The notes under the pieces were generated by a model. It was not told the origin of the DNA, made no database searches, and was given only the letters and a program-made list of their open reading frames with translations. The position numbers were made by a program, and so were the translations under genes. Below are positions 17,701-26,000 of a stretch of 64,000 nucleotides of DNA, one piece after another. The DNA lies in assembly GCF_000382445.1 (NCBI RefSeq), contig NZ_KB905474.1:124001-188000 (forward strand), given 5' to 3'. Position 1 is the first letter of the stretch. Every line of letters starts with the position of its first letter. Origin of the DNA: Phocaeicola massiliensis B84634 = Timone 84634 = DSM 17679 = JCM 13223. GTDB taxonomy: Bacteria > Bacteroidota > Bacteroidia > Bacteroidales > Bacteroidaceae.

Positions 17701-18449
17701 TCGCTGTCGGGAACTTTCTTCTCGCCGTTCACCGTCAGGCTCTTCATCGTTCCGGCACCGCCGAAGTCCTCCCAGCTCGCCTCCTGCTCCCAGCTCGACA
17801 GACTTGTCCCCACGAACTGTTTGGTCTCCCATTTGCCCTGCGAGACTTCATAGGTGATGCAACGGCCCTTGTAACGGTATTTCTCATCCACGGCACCGAT
17901 CGCGGAGGAAAGGACATAATAACCGCTCTCCAAAGGGACTTCCGCCGTCACATTATACGTGTTACCGCCACCACCCGTACCACCGGGAATATCAACGGAG
18001 GCAATCTCCGTCCCGGTCTTCCCCAGCAGGGTGAGTTTCACCGTGTCGTTCTCCTCATCAGGGACGGCCGTCATGCCACCGACCAAACCGTCGTTCACAC
18101 CGGCGGCGGCATCCTCCGCCTGTTTCGCAGCCGCGGATGCCGCTGCCGCGGCGGAATTTGCAGTTTCAGCAGCCTGATTGGCGGTACCGGCCGCATCAGA
18201 CGCCATACCCGCAGCTTTATTCGCCAAAGCCGCAGCATTATCCGCTTTCGTGGCAGACGCATTCGCCGTGGCAGCGGCATCATCGGCCGGTTTACGCAAA
18301 AGGGTAAGCGGAGCACTCACCAGCTCACTGCCGCGAAGGGCGGGGAGACTTTTGATATTGTCAAGGGAGCTGACCTCCACAAGTTCATCAACGCTCTGGC
18401 TCTCGGCCTTGATAGCGTTCAGGATCTCCTGTTTTTCCGCATTTGTCAT
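11730..18449 (-). CDS. Giant DGR-diversified tail fibre/receptor-binding protein
   Basis: This 2239-residue protein holds several regions in order. An Ala-rich coiled coil (about 58-120) is followed by Ig-like/beta repeats with Gly-rich linkers. Next is a LamG/concanavalin-like segment (about 666-870, GLTIELTLRV...LYVDGNRTG). A CotH-kinase-like region follows (about 930-1390; IQGTSSTKYPSKN, CLKSDYSDSS, GQYNFNNEKS, YYDGDTQMGK). Leucine-rich-like repeats span about 1450-1630. The C-terminal C-type-lectin/FGE-like domain carries the variable repeat at residues about 2181-2217, then an invariant RGRLVKASS tail. The Tyr, Ser and Asp residues in the VR arise from template Asn codons. It would adsorb the phage to variable host surface structures. 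It sits directly after tail hub genes, as tail fibres do. Confidence 0.9.
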   Translation of the reverse strand: MTNAEKQEILNAIKAESQSVDELVEVSSLDNIKSLPALRGSELVSAPLTLLRKPADDAAATANASATKADNAAALANKAAGMASDAAGTANQAAETANSAAAAASAAAKQAEDAAAGVNDGLVGGMTAVPDEENDTVKLTLLGKTGTEIASVDIPGGTGGGGNTYNVTAEVPLESGYYVLSSAIGAVDEKYRYKGRCITYEVSQGKWETKQFVGTSLSSWEQEASWEDFGGAGTMKSLTVNGEKKVPDSEGNVDLTIDKLEVDESLDADSTNPVQNKTVAAKFQEVEAGTVFGMSAEVSDDESSVRLALTNKSGAEIASVDIPAGSGGGGESSTTKIVLLAETDKKTVKEGGAVKLTYTYDHQVAGGDDKGSSTGQKATVTIQVKRGTTTTYSSSLKEVSKGTYTLDLTKYLLVGTSDIYVIAETTDPTTGKAQKKQAYVSVKSVTLSLSCGYNLAATIQNGGYGTYDSASIPYAVSGTGTKTVSLYVDGVQQNAHTVTRSGTTNGSFEVSMTGLSVGRHTAQLVAEMETDDLTLKSESIHIDLLKAGTGAPFIGLKLIHADGHVLGRDEHLEPVLEAGRYEKLTFDWVAYDPDRVPAEVEFWKNGVKSSTVSASRSMMTYSNRFTEEGTQTLVLKAGPTGYTLRIDVGESGIDISEATYGLAVKLDAAGRSNGESNPGTWESNGVETTFEGFDWSSNGWTGEALKLTNGAKAVIGYRPFATDVKSTGLTIELTLRVSNPTDSDTAVVDCLDSGKGLYITPSEASFKTGEKVSYTNEDDELVEREIKLGTNYVEDRWIKVALMVGTRNESRLMELYVDGNRTGADIYDNAFSFRQDNPKYITIDSAGADVEVKSVRIYTRRLSDDEELENRMVDSVDGEEMIALYEENDILGDTDTVDMDKLRAKGKGVLRIVRQNKLDDVYAENNKKTDFSADIFYYSPFGSEYDFVLRDCYIRIQGTSSTKYPSKNIRIYISKGGTNLSFTVGGKEQAEKKYPVRPGGIAMNLICLKSDYSDSSMSLNTGGAKLFNDVLKEMGLLTPPQRYQYETGGSDLNAVTVRTAIDGVPIDMFVAAAEDGENDYVGQYNFNNEKSKSGDLFGLSGVEGYDPACPLTLEMLNNTEAMCLFKTTSDAHLEEVFDAGAETNVPDDVKWAGLDESQRTAVKRLYAWIRSCVPDGATSADLSTFKSEKFRDEISDYFDKAFLLTYYLWTDYFLAVDQRAKNMMLRTWDGLIWYITYYDGDTQMGKRNDCFLVYDYTTDRDTYDAEAGKYAFEGRDSWLWNLVLANLDADLKTQAQALRGVLTTSRVLDMLNVEQAGNWCDRAYNKSGELKYILPATQEMYGKVWPFIYALQGSNRAHREYFVRNRFALLDAKYGTSNFTSDNIDLYLARTAADTPDVLKITANEVYAFGYGTNNSPNIGNTGIIKKDAAASLSITGAYTVNDPLRVYGASRMKVLDMSGAADHLKNAFDLGKCTVLRELNLQSSGNGSTGWWLNIGNCKQLRKLNLRNQAQAKTGGSTSTELDLSAQTKLEELETRGTQVQSVVLAKGSPVTLLHLPGTLTSLRLEYLGRLTTGGLTLESYSKVKTFIFDSCPGIDWETLLGRCTGVERIRVTGIDREDDGTWLNKFVGMGGVDSDGNTTDTCALVGTVQLTRYIDDDTYSALKAHFPELNIRQPEYTMIEFDDEVSDDANVSNLDNGTGYKYDNAYEVSGHISAILKQRHRVLAKVTKKATTRGVNMANVDTTVNNLDGEMTYYPLDDTDSNKYADGTAARLDGTEGDWMMYEPFFWSKGINDYLNGKHYSCYSSNGSDNMPSVPDADVLTLDDIKGTSGGYLSGRKIMSGKDTLSNSYSTDSTYSVCKVNVDGYKRVRFPSVPGTSLVGSIFTDDSGTVISSIVVPTLSNKFEAGMYLIADVPEGATALHFSILNTAEFDKVVLSNSDRIEDMEPEWVPNDEHLCAVVGSSVVGSKLRACITGGSTTASMTWADFHYYSVQRGMQQIDALMHSRIANLFYAKYGRRDSQEQCGAGSHTNNRTTGGTASRGMTDTIGYEEASSINPNVTNSLIENSVHQYAWYREKDDYGGATVTQVNNICCLGYEDIYGHKYDMMDGVDLPNDTGNSGKWRIWMPDGSTRLVKGSVSSGIWITAVAHGKYMDVIPVGSVSGSSSTNYCDIYYISTASGRVVYRGYSYAVPDGGVSMSYANSDSSDASTNIGSRLAFRGRLVKASSAVAFKAISEVA
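11799..11909 (-). repeat. DGR variable repeat (VR) at the 3' end of the tail-fibre gene
   Basis: This 111-bp copy of the TR differs only at twelve TR adenines (for example AAC AAC AAC becomes TAC AGC TAC). Upstream homology stops abruptly before GGCCGTGTGG, and downstream it ends near GTTCTCGTCTG, the likely initiation site for mutagenic homing. Fifty-seven bases of coding sequence follow before the stop. Confidence 0.95.
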
Positions 18450-18462
18450 GGCTAATCCTCCA

Positions 18463-18768
18463 TTACCCTTCTATCTGTTTCACTATTTGGGAATAACAGC
18501 CCGGAGTAAGACCGGTAACAGCTTCCTTTATCAAAACCGCATCCTCCGATGTCAGATCCACATCCGCATCGGAACCCATAATCCTCATGCAAAGACTGTA
18601 AGCATGTAATTTCTTTTCATTATCCGTCTGAATATTACCGCTCGGACGGAAACCGGTACCGTTGAACAGGCACTGGGAGACTATGACTCCCATACACTGG
18701 GGTTTCTTATCAATCAACAGCACGCTACCGTCGAAATCCTTAAAATACACATTAAAATTTACTTTCAT
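18463..18768 (-). CDS. Small phage tail-region protein, unknown
   Basis: This 101-residue protein (FNVYFKDFDGSVLLIDKKP) lies between the tail hub and the giant fibre, 13 bp before the fibre start, in the same transcript. A middle segment (LHAYSLCMRIMGSDADVDLTSEDAVLIKEAV) is helical. The pattern resembles small virion or assembly proteins that precede fibres in Bacteroides siphophages, but I recognise no family. It could be a fibre chaperone. Confidence 0.65.
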   Translation of the reverse strand: MKVNFNVYFKDFDGSVLLIDKKPQCMGVIVSQCLFNGTGFRPSGNIQTDNEKKLHAYSLCMRIMGSDADVDLTSEDAVLIKEAVTGLTPGCYSQIVKQIEG

Positions 18769-18779
18769 ATCCTTTATTT

Positions 18780-21700
18780 TTAGATATATGTCATCTTAAC
18801 GACAATTCCATTAACAACCTCAAGGGTATAGTTATAAGTTATAAAATCACTCTTTACAGCCCACTGGAAGGTACCTGAAACACCCTTTCGGTAACTGTAT
18901 GTCCCATCGCTGGCCAGGCTCCATCCCGTACCGTAATTGTTCGACAGGATATCACCACAATACACCGCCCCGTTCACATGCACACCACCGTCAAAATAGC
19001 CGGCATAAGTATTGGCACTGATAGGATAGCTCTGACCAGAGGACTTGCTGGAGGCATAGATAGCGGCACCACCCAGATTCGAGCCTACGGCCTTGACACC
19101 GAACCGTCCCTGCGTGGCGGCATTAAAGGACACATCCACAATACCCTCCATGTCCGTTTGTGAGACACCAAGTTTCAGACTGCGGGAATCATTGCCGAAA
19201 TAATCACCGGCTTTCCAGTACAACCGTCCGGAATCAATCGTAAAACCGCCGATTTTACCCTCATAGGCATACACTGTACCGTAAATCTTGGCGTTGCGCG
19301 TCTCAATACTACCGTCTTCCAGAATCTTGAAATTATCATTAGCCGTAACAAGCCCCTCCAAAGTGATATTATCGCCCTTGATTTTTACGCCGTCACCCCC
19401 AACACCTACAAGGGATTTCAAATTTCCATCACCGTCAATGGCATACAACCCGGAATATTTGGAAGTAACCATCAGGCCGGTCTCTTCCAGCAGGTTCTCG
19501 TCTTTGTCGAACACCGCCGCCGAAATCTTTACCAGACGCTCCGACTGCTCGAAAAGGGTTTTATAACGGTGTGTCAGGGATTCCACACGGTCGGTGCTCA
19601 ATATGAGCATATACAGGTAAATATCACCGGTAAAACTCAATTTAAAATCACCTGTACCGTTCCAGAGTCCGCTACAGGTGTACTGTACGTACCCGTCGGT
19701 CGCGGACAGTTCTTCCTCCACCTCCATGCTGTTGAAATTGGCAAAGCCTGTCTTATCCACACCCACAAACTCCACACGCAGCGTGCCGGCCTTGGCACAG
19801 CGGTAAAAGAAAGTCAGGAACACCGGGACGGCTTCCTTCTCCCCACTGTCATTTTCAGGCATGGAGGGAATACTTTTCAGGTTCTCACGTTTCTGGAGGA
19901 TGTACTTGTTACGAATCCGGACAACCGTACGGCCGTCATCCTCGGTCACGCTCGCGCTGTCACCCTTCCTCGTCAAGACGTTACCGTTCGCCCAGATCCA
20001 CCGGTTGCCCACAAGGAAGAACACGGTCTCGTTCTCCGTGTTCCACTTCATAAGGCCGTCATCAAAGGCGGGGTTATTCAGGTAGCCGCGCTCGGTGGCG
20101 AAGTCATTCCGCAGGGCGGTGACGGAACTGACGATTTTCCCCTCGACTATCTCGAACTTCGTCTTGATATCCTCGCCCGTTACCAGAAGGAACGTACCAC
20201 GCAGGTAGGCGTTGTCGCTGTACAGGCCATCACCGTGAGGCTGGTTGTCTGAAGGGAACCAGTCGTCACTGATACCGTCAAGGTTGCCCAGACGGGCACG
20301 CAGGCAGCCGGTGAAGTTCTTCGCCTTCACCACGTCCATCACGTCCACACGGGGCTGCCCGTCCTCGGTGGCGGAGATCAGGATCAGGTTCTGGCGCAAC
20401 GGATTCTCCGTGTTGCCCATCAGCACGCACTCGTCACCAGCCTCCGGAAGGGAAGCGCCGAACTCGTCCTCGCCCACGATGATGGAACCACCCTCCACGC
20501 CGGTCACCTCAACCCAATAGCTTTTCAAATTCCCGCCGCTGAAGGTCTGGCAGCGCATGAGGTCATGGGCCACGAAAGTGTTCTCCTGCTCGAAGGTGAT
20601 CCTCCAGTAACCGCCCTCAAGAACAGCGGTCTTTATTTTCCCGTTGGCGGCACTGACACAAAGCTGGCCGCCGACGCTGCGTACCTTCTCGATAAGCAGC
20701 TCCAATACTACCATGACCTGGCGTACCGTCAGCTTGTCGATGGTCAGATGGGACAAAGCGTCCTCCATCCAGAGCCGCCAGCCCTCACCGAAAAGACCGT
20801 CCACGAATTTCGGACTGCGAAGAAGCTCACGCACGACAAGGGTCAGCAACTCGGCATTGCCCTTGTCATCAATACCCGCATTATCCTCCTGTCCGAAAGA
20901 GGCTCCCGCTTCGAAGGTGATCTTCCCCTTTGCACGGTCATTCTTTTTTTTGCTGATGTGTTCCGCCTGGCTTCTCCGCGCAGAAAAAAGATTGTTGTCC
21001 GTAGGCAGTGTCTTGTCCCAGCTACGGATAATGTCAGGAAGCGCGGTACCCTCCGCCTTTGACTTCGTATAGTTTTTCAGTTCCCCGATACTGTCATTCA
21101 CCCGTTCAAACGCACCACTATGCAGGGCATCGCTGATCTCGATGTCCATCTCCCCGGGTTGGTTCACCTTCCGGGTAATTTTCGTGATACGGCTGCTGCG
21201 ATAACCGGTTTCGGGGAAATACTCCTCGCTTTCAAGTCTCACACGGCGGCCTACGGACAGGGAAACACCGTTCTCCTCAATCCACACATGGTCAGTCGGG
21301 GCCTTGTAAACGGCAAGATCCTGCCAGTGTTCGGTATTGAACTGTTCCACCGCCGTAAGAAACTCCTCCTCGGCAAGCGGGTAATATTCGTCCGGCATAC
21401 GGATATTCCAGAGAATATAACGGTCACCGGATTTCGGGACAAGTTTGCCGCCGGGGAGTTGCGTGTCATCATCATAGGGCCATATCGTAATAATCTCGAA
21501 CTCACGGGTGGCACTGTTGAAATTCACCTCGAAACAGTGGTCCTCACCCTGCCCCAGTCCGGAAAGGTCACCGTCCTGGAACGATACACGTTTGGTCTCG
21601 TCGGGCAGCTCGTAATCGTTCGGATCGAAGTTCAGGCTGTCGTCCCTGAAATAATAGACCGTGAAAGGGTTGCCGTCGTCATCTTTCACATCTTCGCTGC

Positions 21701-22514
21701 GCACACTGCTGACAGCCCCGATCCTGCGGGGATAAATGCCGCTGAAGGCGTCTTGCTCGTAACGGTCATAGATGCCGTACTCCTCCGTATGTATCTCGAC
21801 ATATTGCCTGCCCCCCGGAAGCATCAGGCGGCTATGCCCGTATTTTGACGGATCTATGTTCCGCGTGCTGCCTACCGGGAACAACCGGGTATAAAAATTG
21901 TCGGTACCCGTCGTGTCGCGTTCGATTCCGGTCAGTCCCTTCCCGTAGCCCAGCGTTATTTCCTCGCCATGCTCACACCGGCACACGTTCACGGTCTGGC
22001 CTTCCACCCACCATTCAGCCTGCCCGCCGACCGCTTCGGCTATCTCTTTCAGGGCTTCGTTGCAGTACTTCCCCTCGTAATCGATGACGATAAGGTCCGT
22101 ACCGTCCACCCGCCCCACTTTCCAGTCGGTGGTGTGGTTCATTCCGTCATTGATACACTTCACGATCATGGCCACGTGTTCACGCGGAGTCGCTGTCAGC
22201 GTGAACACAGGCTCGGTGTTCCCGTCGGTGGTCTCCAGCACAAGAAAACGTCTCACCAGGCTCTCGATGCCGTAAAACTTCAAATCATATACCCACTCCT
22301 GGCCGCTCTTCTGCTTCGGGGCGTACCGTTCGGTCAGCCAGTAGCGCTCACCCTCAAAGTCCACCCGGTCATTCACGTCCAGGGCGATATATTCGTAATG
22401 CGTGAAAGAGAGTGTCAGGACATTGTCACCCTGTACCTCCTTCACCTGGGTGGAGCTGTCACCCGCCTCTATATCGGTCCGTCTGTTGCCGTTGCTGTCA
22501 TAGATGGTCAGCAT
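18780..22514 (-). CDS. Tail hub / tail-tip (Tal-like, prophage endopeptidase-type) protein
   Basis: This 1244-residue protein has an N-terminal about 380 residues with the baseplate-hub pattern of siphophage Tal/gp27-like proteins (LTIYDSNGNRRTDI, VNDRVDFEGERYWLTERY, GQTVNVCRCEHGEEITLGYG). A long beta-rich middle follows. The C-terminal region (about 1080-1244, from LEGLVTANDNFKILEDGSIETRNAKIYG) looks like a fibre or chaperone-type domain. It follows the distal tail protein, the usual order TMP-Dit-Tal. The hub connects the tail tube with the receptor-binding apparatus and may carry wall-degrading activity, but no catalytic motif was identified. Confidence 0.8.
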   Translation of the reverse strand: MLTIYDSNGNRRTDIEAGDSSTQVKEVQGDNVLTLSFTHYEYIALDVNDRVDFEGERYWLTERYAPKQKSGQEWVYDLKFYGIESLVRRFLVLETTDGNTEPVFTLTATPREHVAMIVKCINDGMNHTTDWKVGRVDGTDLIVIDYEGKYCNEALKEIAEAVGGQAEWWVEGQTVNVCRCEHGEEITLGYGKGLTGIERDTTGTDNFYTRLFPVGSTRNIDPSKYGHSRLMLPGGRQYVEIHTEEYGIYDRYEQDAFSGIYPRRIGAVSSVRSEDVKDDDGNPFTVYYFRDDSLNFDPNDYELPDETKRVSFQDGDLSGLGQGEDHCFEVNFNSATREFEIITIWPYDDDTQLPGGKLVPKSGDRYILWNIRMPDEYYPLAEEEFLTAVEQFNTEHWQDLAVYKAPTDHVWIEENGVSLSVGRRVRLESEEYFPETGYRSSRITKITRKVNQPGEMDIEISDALHSGAFERVNDSIGELKNYTKSKAEGTALPDIIRSWDKTLPTDNNLFSARRSQAEHISKKKNDRAKGKITFEAGASFGQEDNAGIDDKGNAELLTLVVRELLRSPKFVDGLFGEGWRLWMEDALSHLTIDKLTVRQVMVVLELLIEKVRSVGGQLCVSAANGKIKTAVLEGGYWRITFEQENTFVAHDLMRCQTFSGGNLKSYWVEVTGVEGGSIIVGEDEFGASLPEAGDECVLMGNTENPLRQNLILISATEDGQPRVDVMDVVKAKNFTGCLRARLGNLDGISDDWFPSDNQPHGDGLYSDNAYLRGTFLLVTGEDIKTKFEIVEGKIVSSVTALRNDFATERGYLNNPAFDDGLMKWNTENETVFFLVGNRWIWANGNVLTRKGDSASVTEDDGRTVVRIRNKYILQKRENLKSIPSMPENDSGEKEAVPVFLTFFYRCAKAGTLRVEFVGVDKTGFANFNSMEVEEELSATDGYVQYTCSGLWNGTGDFKLSFTGDIYLYMLILSTDRVESLTHRYKTLFEQSERLVKISAAVFDKDENLLEETGLMVTSKYSGLYAIDGDGNLKSLVGVGGDGVKIKGDNITLEGLVTANDNFKILEDGSIETRNAKIYGTVYAYEGKIGGFTIDSGRLYWKAGDYFGNDSRSLKLGVSQTDMEGIVDVSFNAATQGRFGVKAVGSNLGGAAIYASSKSSGQSYPISANTYAGYFDGGVHVNGAVYCGDILSNNYGTGWSLASDGTYSYRKGVSGTFQWAVKSDFITYNYTLEVVNGIVVKMTYI

Positions 22515-22560
22515 GTCTGTATCTTATTTAAACGTCGTTTGAATAGGGTTTGAATCACAT

Positions 22561-23025
22561 TTATATGACCGGGACAGGTTCCCGGAACTTCACCTTGAAC
22601 TTGCCGGCGTGCACGCCTTCCTTCCAGAGATAGGTCAGAGGCTGGAACTTGCTGCAATCCGTATATTTCACACGGAGAGTCAGGGCAAGTTGGGGAAAGG
22701 AAATCTCAAGCCACCCGTCACGGCCTTTCTTCAGGAAATTGATGAACTCGAAATACTTCTTCAGCCAGCCGGCCTGCGTTTTGCCAAACAGGGCGAAATG
22801 AAGCGTCACGTCACGGGCCTCATTCCTGGGCGTCAGCACGGAGGAATATTTCTCCCCGTCCTCCTCCCGGATATTCACGGCCGTATCCGTTTTCGTCTTG
22901 CTCGGGGTCAGGATGGCGGTCAGGTTATCCATCCCGCCGCGCTTGTCCTCAACGAGGAACACCCCGTATGTGCTCCAGATGTCGGTACCGTTGACAAGTA
23001 CCAGACCGCCTAATATCTTTTCCAT
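22561..23025 (-). CDS. Distal tail protein-like (Dit)
   Basis: This 154-residue protein lies immediately after the tape measure gene (1-bp gap). The sequence LGGLVLVNGTDIWSTYGVFLVEDKRGG and the later LHFALFGKTQAGWLKKYFEFINFLK fit the N-terminal beta-sandwich of siphophage distal tail proteins, which form the hexameric ring at the tail tip. It is shorter than Dit proteins with a galectin-like C-terminal domain. The assignment rests on gene order and size as much as on sequence. Confidence 0.65.
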   Translation of the reverse strand: MEKILGGLVLVNGTDIWSTYGVFLVEDKRGGMDNLTAILTPSKTKTDTAVNIREEDGEKYSSVLTPRNEARDVTLHFALFGKTQAGWLKKYFEFINFLKKGRDGWLEISFPQLALTLRVKYTDCSKFQPLTYLWKEGVHAGKFKVKFREPVPVI

Positions 23026-23026
23026 A

Positions 23027-26000
23027 TCATTTGCATTTTACTCCGTCACGATTGATTTTACGAATCTCTTCCTCTATTTTGCCAAGGTGCGACGCGCTCG
23101 TGCCGGTGTTCTCCTCGATACGGGCAAGATGCCCCTCGGCGGTGTTCATCTTGTCGATGACGCTCTCCATCTTCTCATCGATGCTCGACCAATGTTGCAA
23201 CCCGCTGGTGAACATGCCGTCCAGTTTTGTACCCTGGTCCTGTGTCATGGCTGAAAAACCGCCGGTTTTGGCGCTCTGGCTCGTACCGCCCGAGTTATCG
23301 TACCCGGTGGCCGCGGCAAGATTGTCACGAAGAGCGACGGCTTCCTCGACATACTTCATGTACTCGTCCTGGAGAGCCTTACGCTCGGCTTCTGTAAGGT
23401 CATTGTCTTCCATCGCCTTGCCGAATTTCTCCCACCAGCCTTTCAGCTTGTCGGAATACAGCTCACCGATCTTGTTTGACAGCATCGCACGCATGAAATA
23501 CTCGGATATGTCCTCCGCCGCGGCTGCGGCATCATACTTCATATCCATCAGGTTATCCACGAAACTGCTGTACATGCTGTCAAAGGAAATACCGGTGAGA
23601 CCTTCATACAGCTGGTCGGTAAGTTCCTCCAGCTTGCCCGCCTGGTCGATGTAGTCATCCAGCTTCTCGGTCAGACGACCTCCATATCCGCCCTTGCCGG
23701 TATCCTGGATCTGCGTCCACATGTCCACGTTACTGCGCAACTTCTTCATCTCCTCCGGACTTAGGTTCCAGATGTCACCGTTCCAGCTACGCCCGATCTG
23801 ACCGCTCAAACGGTCAATCTGTTCCTGTGAGAAACCGCCCCAGTAATAATTCCAGCTGTGATGCGAACCGTGATAGCCGGCCTGCGACATGGCCATGTCC
23901 AGATAGTTCGAGTTCGTCTCCTGCTGGAGCCTGTAGGCATCCCGGTAGGCGGCCACGGACTTTGTACCCTTGCTCGCCTTGATCTCCTCCGTCAGGTCCT
24001 CGATAGCCGTCTGCAAGGTCTCGTTACGCTCGGTCAGCCGGTCGATGGTTTCCTGGACCTCTTTGGCATTGCTTGAAGTCGTCCAGGAGGAAAATCCGCC
24101 CCAGGTCAATGCGTCGAATATCTTGCCCACACCGGAAAGCAGCGATTTTCCGATAGTCACAAAAAGATCACCGGAAAGCACATCGTCAAGAATACCGCTC
24201 ACGGCATTGAACACCGCGTCGAGCAGGCCACCGATGACCACACTCAAACCATCCTTGAAAAGGTCTATAATACTTACAATCCAGCCGACAACAGGCACAT
24301 CCTCAAGTGTTTCGGAAACCTTTCCGAAAGCCTCGCCCAGTTTGCCGTCCACTTCCTTGGCACCTTTGCCGAGTGTGATCAGGCCATTATACGCCCCGCT
24401 GATACTGCCGGAGGCAATCTGCTGCAATCCGTCCCTCACATTCTCCATACTGGTCTTCAGACCGGAGGCAGTATTCGAGAGGGACTGCCGGGCACTGTCA
24501 GCCGTTTCCTGCAAGGCGTTTATATTCTCACTCGCGGCATCGGCATTAGCCTGCGCCGTTTCCAGGGCTTGCCGGGCGGACTCCTTCTCCTGTTCGGTTC
24601 CGGACTGTTGCGCCTCAATGTATGATTTCTGGGCGGCAATGAGCGCCGTATAGGTGTCCGCATACACCGCCTGTGCCTCCTTCAGGTCTGAAAGGGCTTT
24701 CTGGTAGGCAGTAACCTCGGCACCCAGTTTCTTGAAACTGACCTTGCCGGAACCGCCCAAAGCCCTCTCCATCTGCTGGACGGCAGAGACAAGCGCGTCC
24801 TGACTGGCATGGTCGGCATTTCGGAACTCGTCAGTGAGCATGTATTTTCTGGCATCCGCCAATACAGGCTTTATCATATCGGAAAACATCCCGCCGAATT
24901 CACCGAAGACAGTACCCCAGTCAATACGGGCTTTCAGTTCCTGCACTTCGATGCCGGCAAGTTTGCTGTCACGTTCAACACCGAGAGAGAGCTTCTCGCT
25001 GCCGGATGTCGTCTTTTGTATCTTTTCCGCATATTCGGTCGCGATGGCGAGTTTCTTCTGCTGGAAGGTGCCGTAGGCCTGCAAATATTCCTGCATCACT
25101 CCGAACTCTTCCCGATAAGCTTCCGCTATTTTTTTCTGTCGGCCGGACTCGTTCAACTCACGGGCCTTGTCTATTTCGGACTGCTGATCTTCCGACAGCG
25201 AACCGGACTGCCCCGCTTTCGCGTTGTCACGTTTCCAACCGGCTTCCTGCTTGGCTATTTCATCCTTGCGTGCCTGGTATTCATTGTCTATCTGGCGCAG
25301 CTTCTTCTCCAGCCCCTCGGTCATCATCTCAATCTCCGCCTCGTCATTCTTCCTTTGCAGCCCGACGAGTTCCTGGCCCAGCTTTTCAGAAACCTGTTTG
25401 CGGCGTTGGGCTTCCTTCTCCGCCTTGTCCGCCTTCTTCCGTTCGGCCTCGGAATCCTTATCCTCACCGGGCTTGACCTTGTCGTACTCCTTTTTGGCGG
25501 TATCGACGGCATCCTTCAGTTCTTTCGCCTTCTTCTCAAACTCCTCACGGGAAAGGCTGTTGGACGTTTCCTGAAGAAAGGCGTTATAAGCCTTGAGCGC
25601 GTCCTGGTATTTCTCTTTTGCCGCAGCCACCCAGTCAGTGCTTGAATCCGTGGGCAGGTTACGCCGGTTTTGTTCCGAAACCAGTTTGTTCAGCTGATAC
25701 TTCAGTTCGTCACGGGAATAAGTTCCGGTAAGATTTTCGTCACCCTGCGTAATCTTTCCGTATTCCTTCTCCTGGACAGACATCCGGGCAAGCAGGGTTC
25801 TACGCTGCTTTATCTGCTGTGCAAGGGTCTCGTTACTCACACCGGTCAGGTTTTCGAAATAGGCATTTACCTCGTCCTTGCGGATTTGTCCGTTCAGGCT
25901 CTTGCGTTTTCCGTACAGATTCTGAAGCTCTGCCTCCTCATCCCTTGAACGTGCGGATTTCTGGACATATCGGGCTCTTTGCCGCCCGTAGCTGTCCTGG

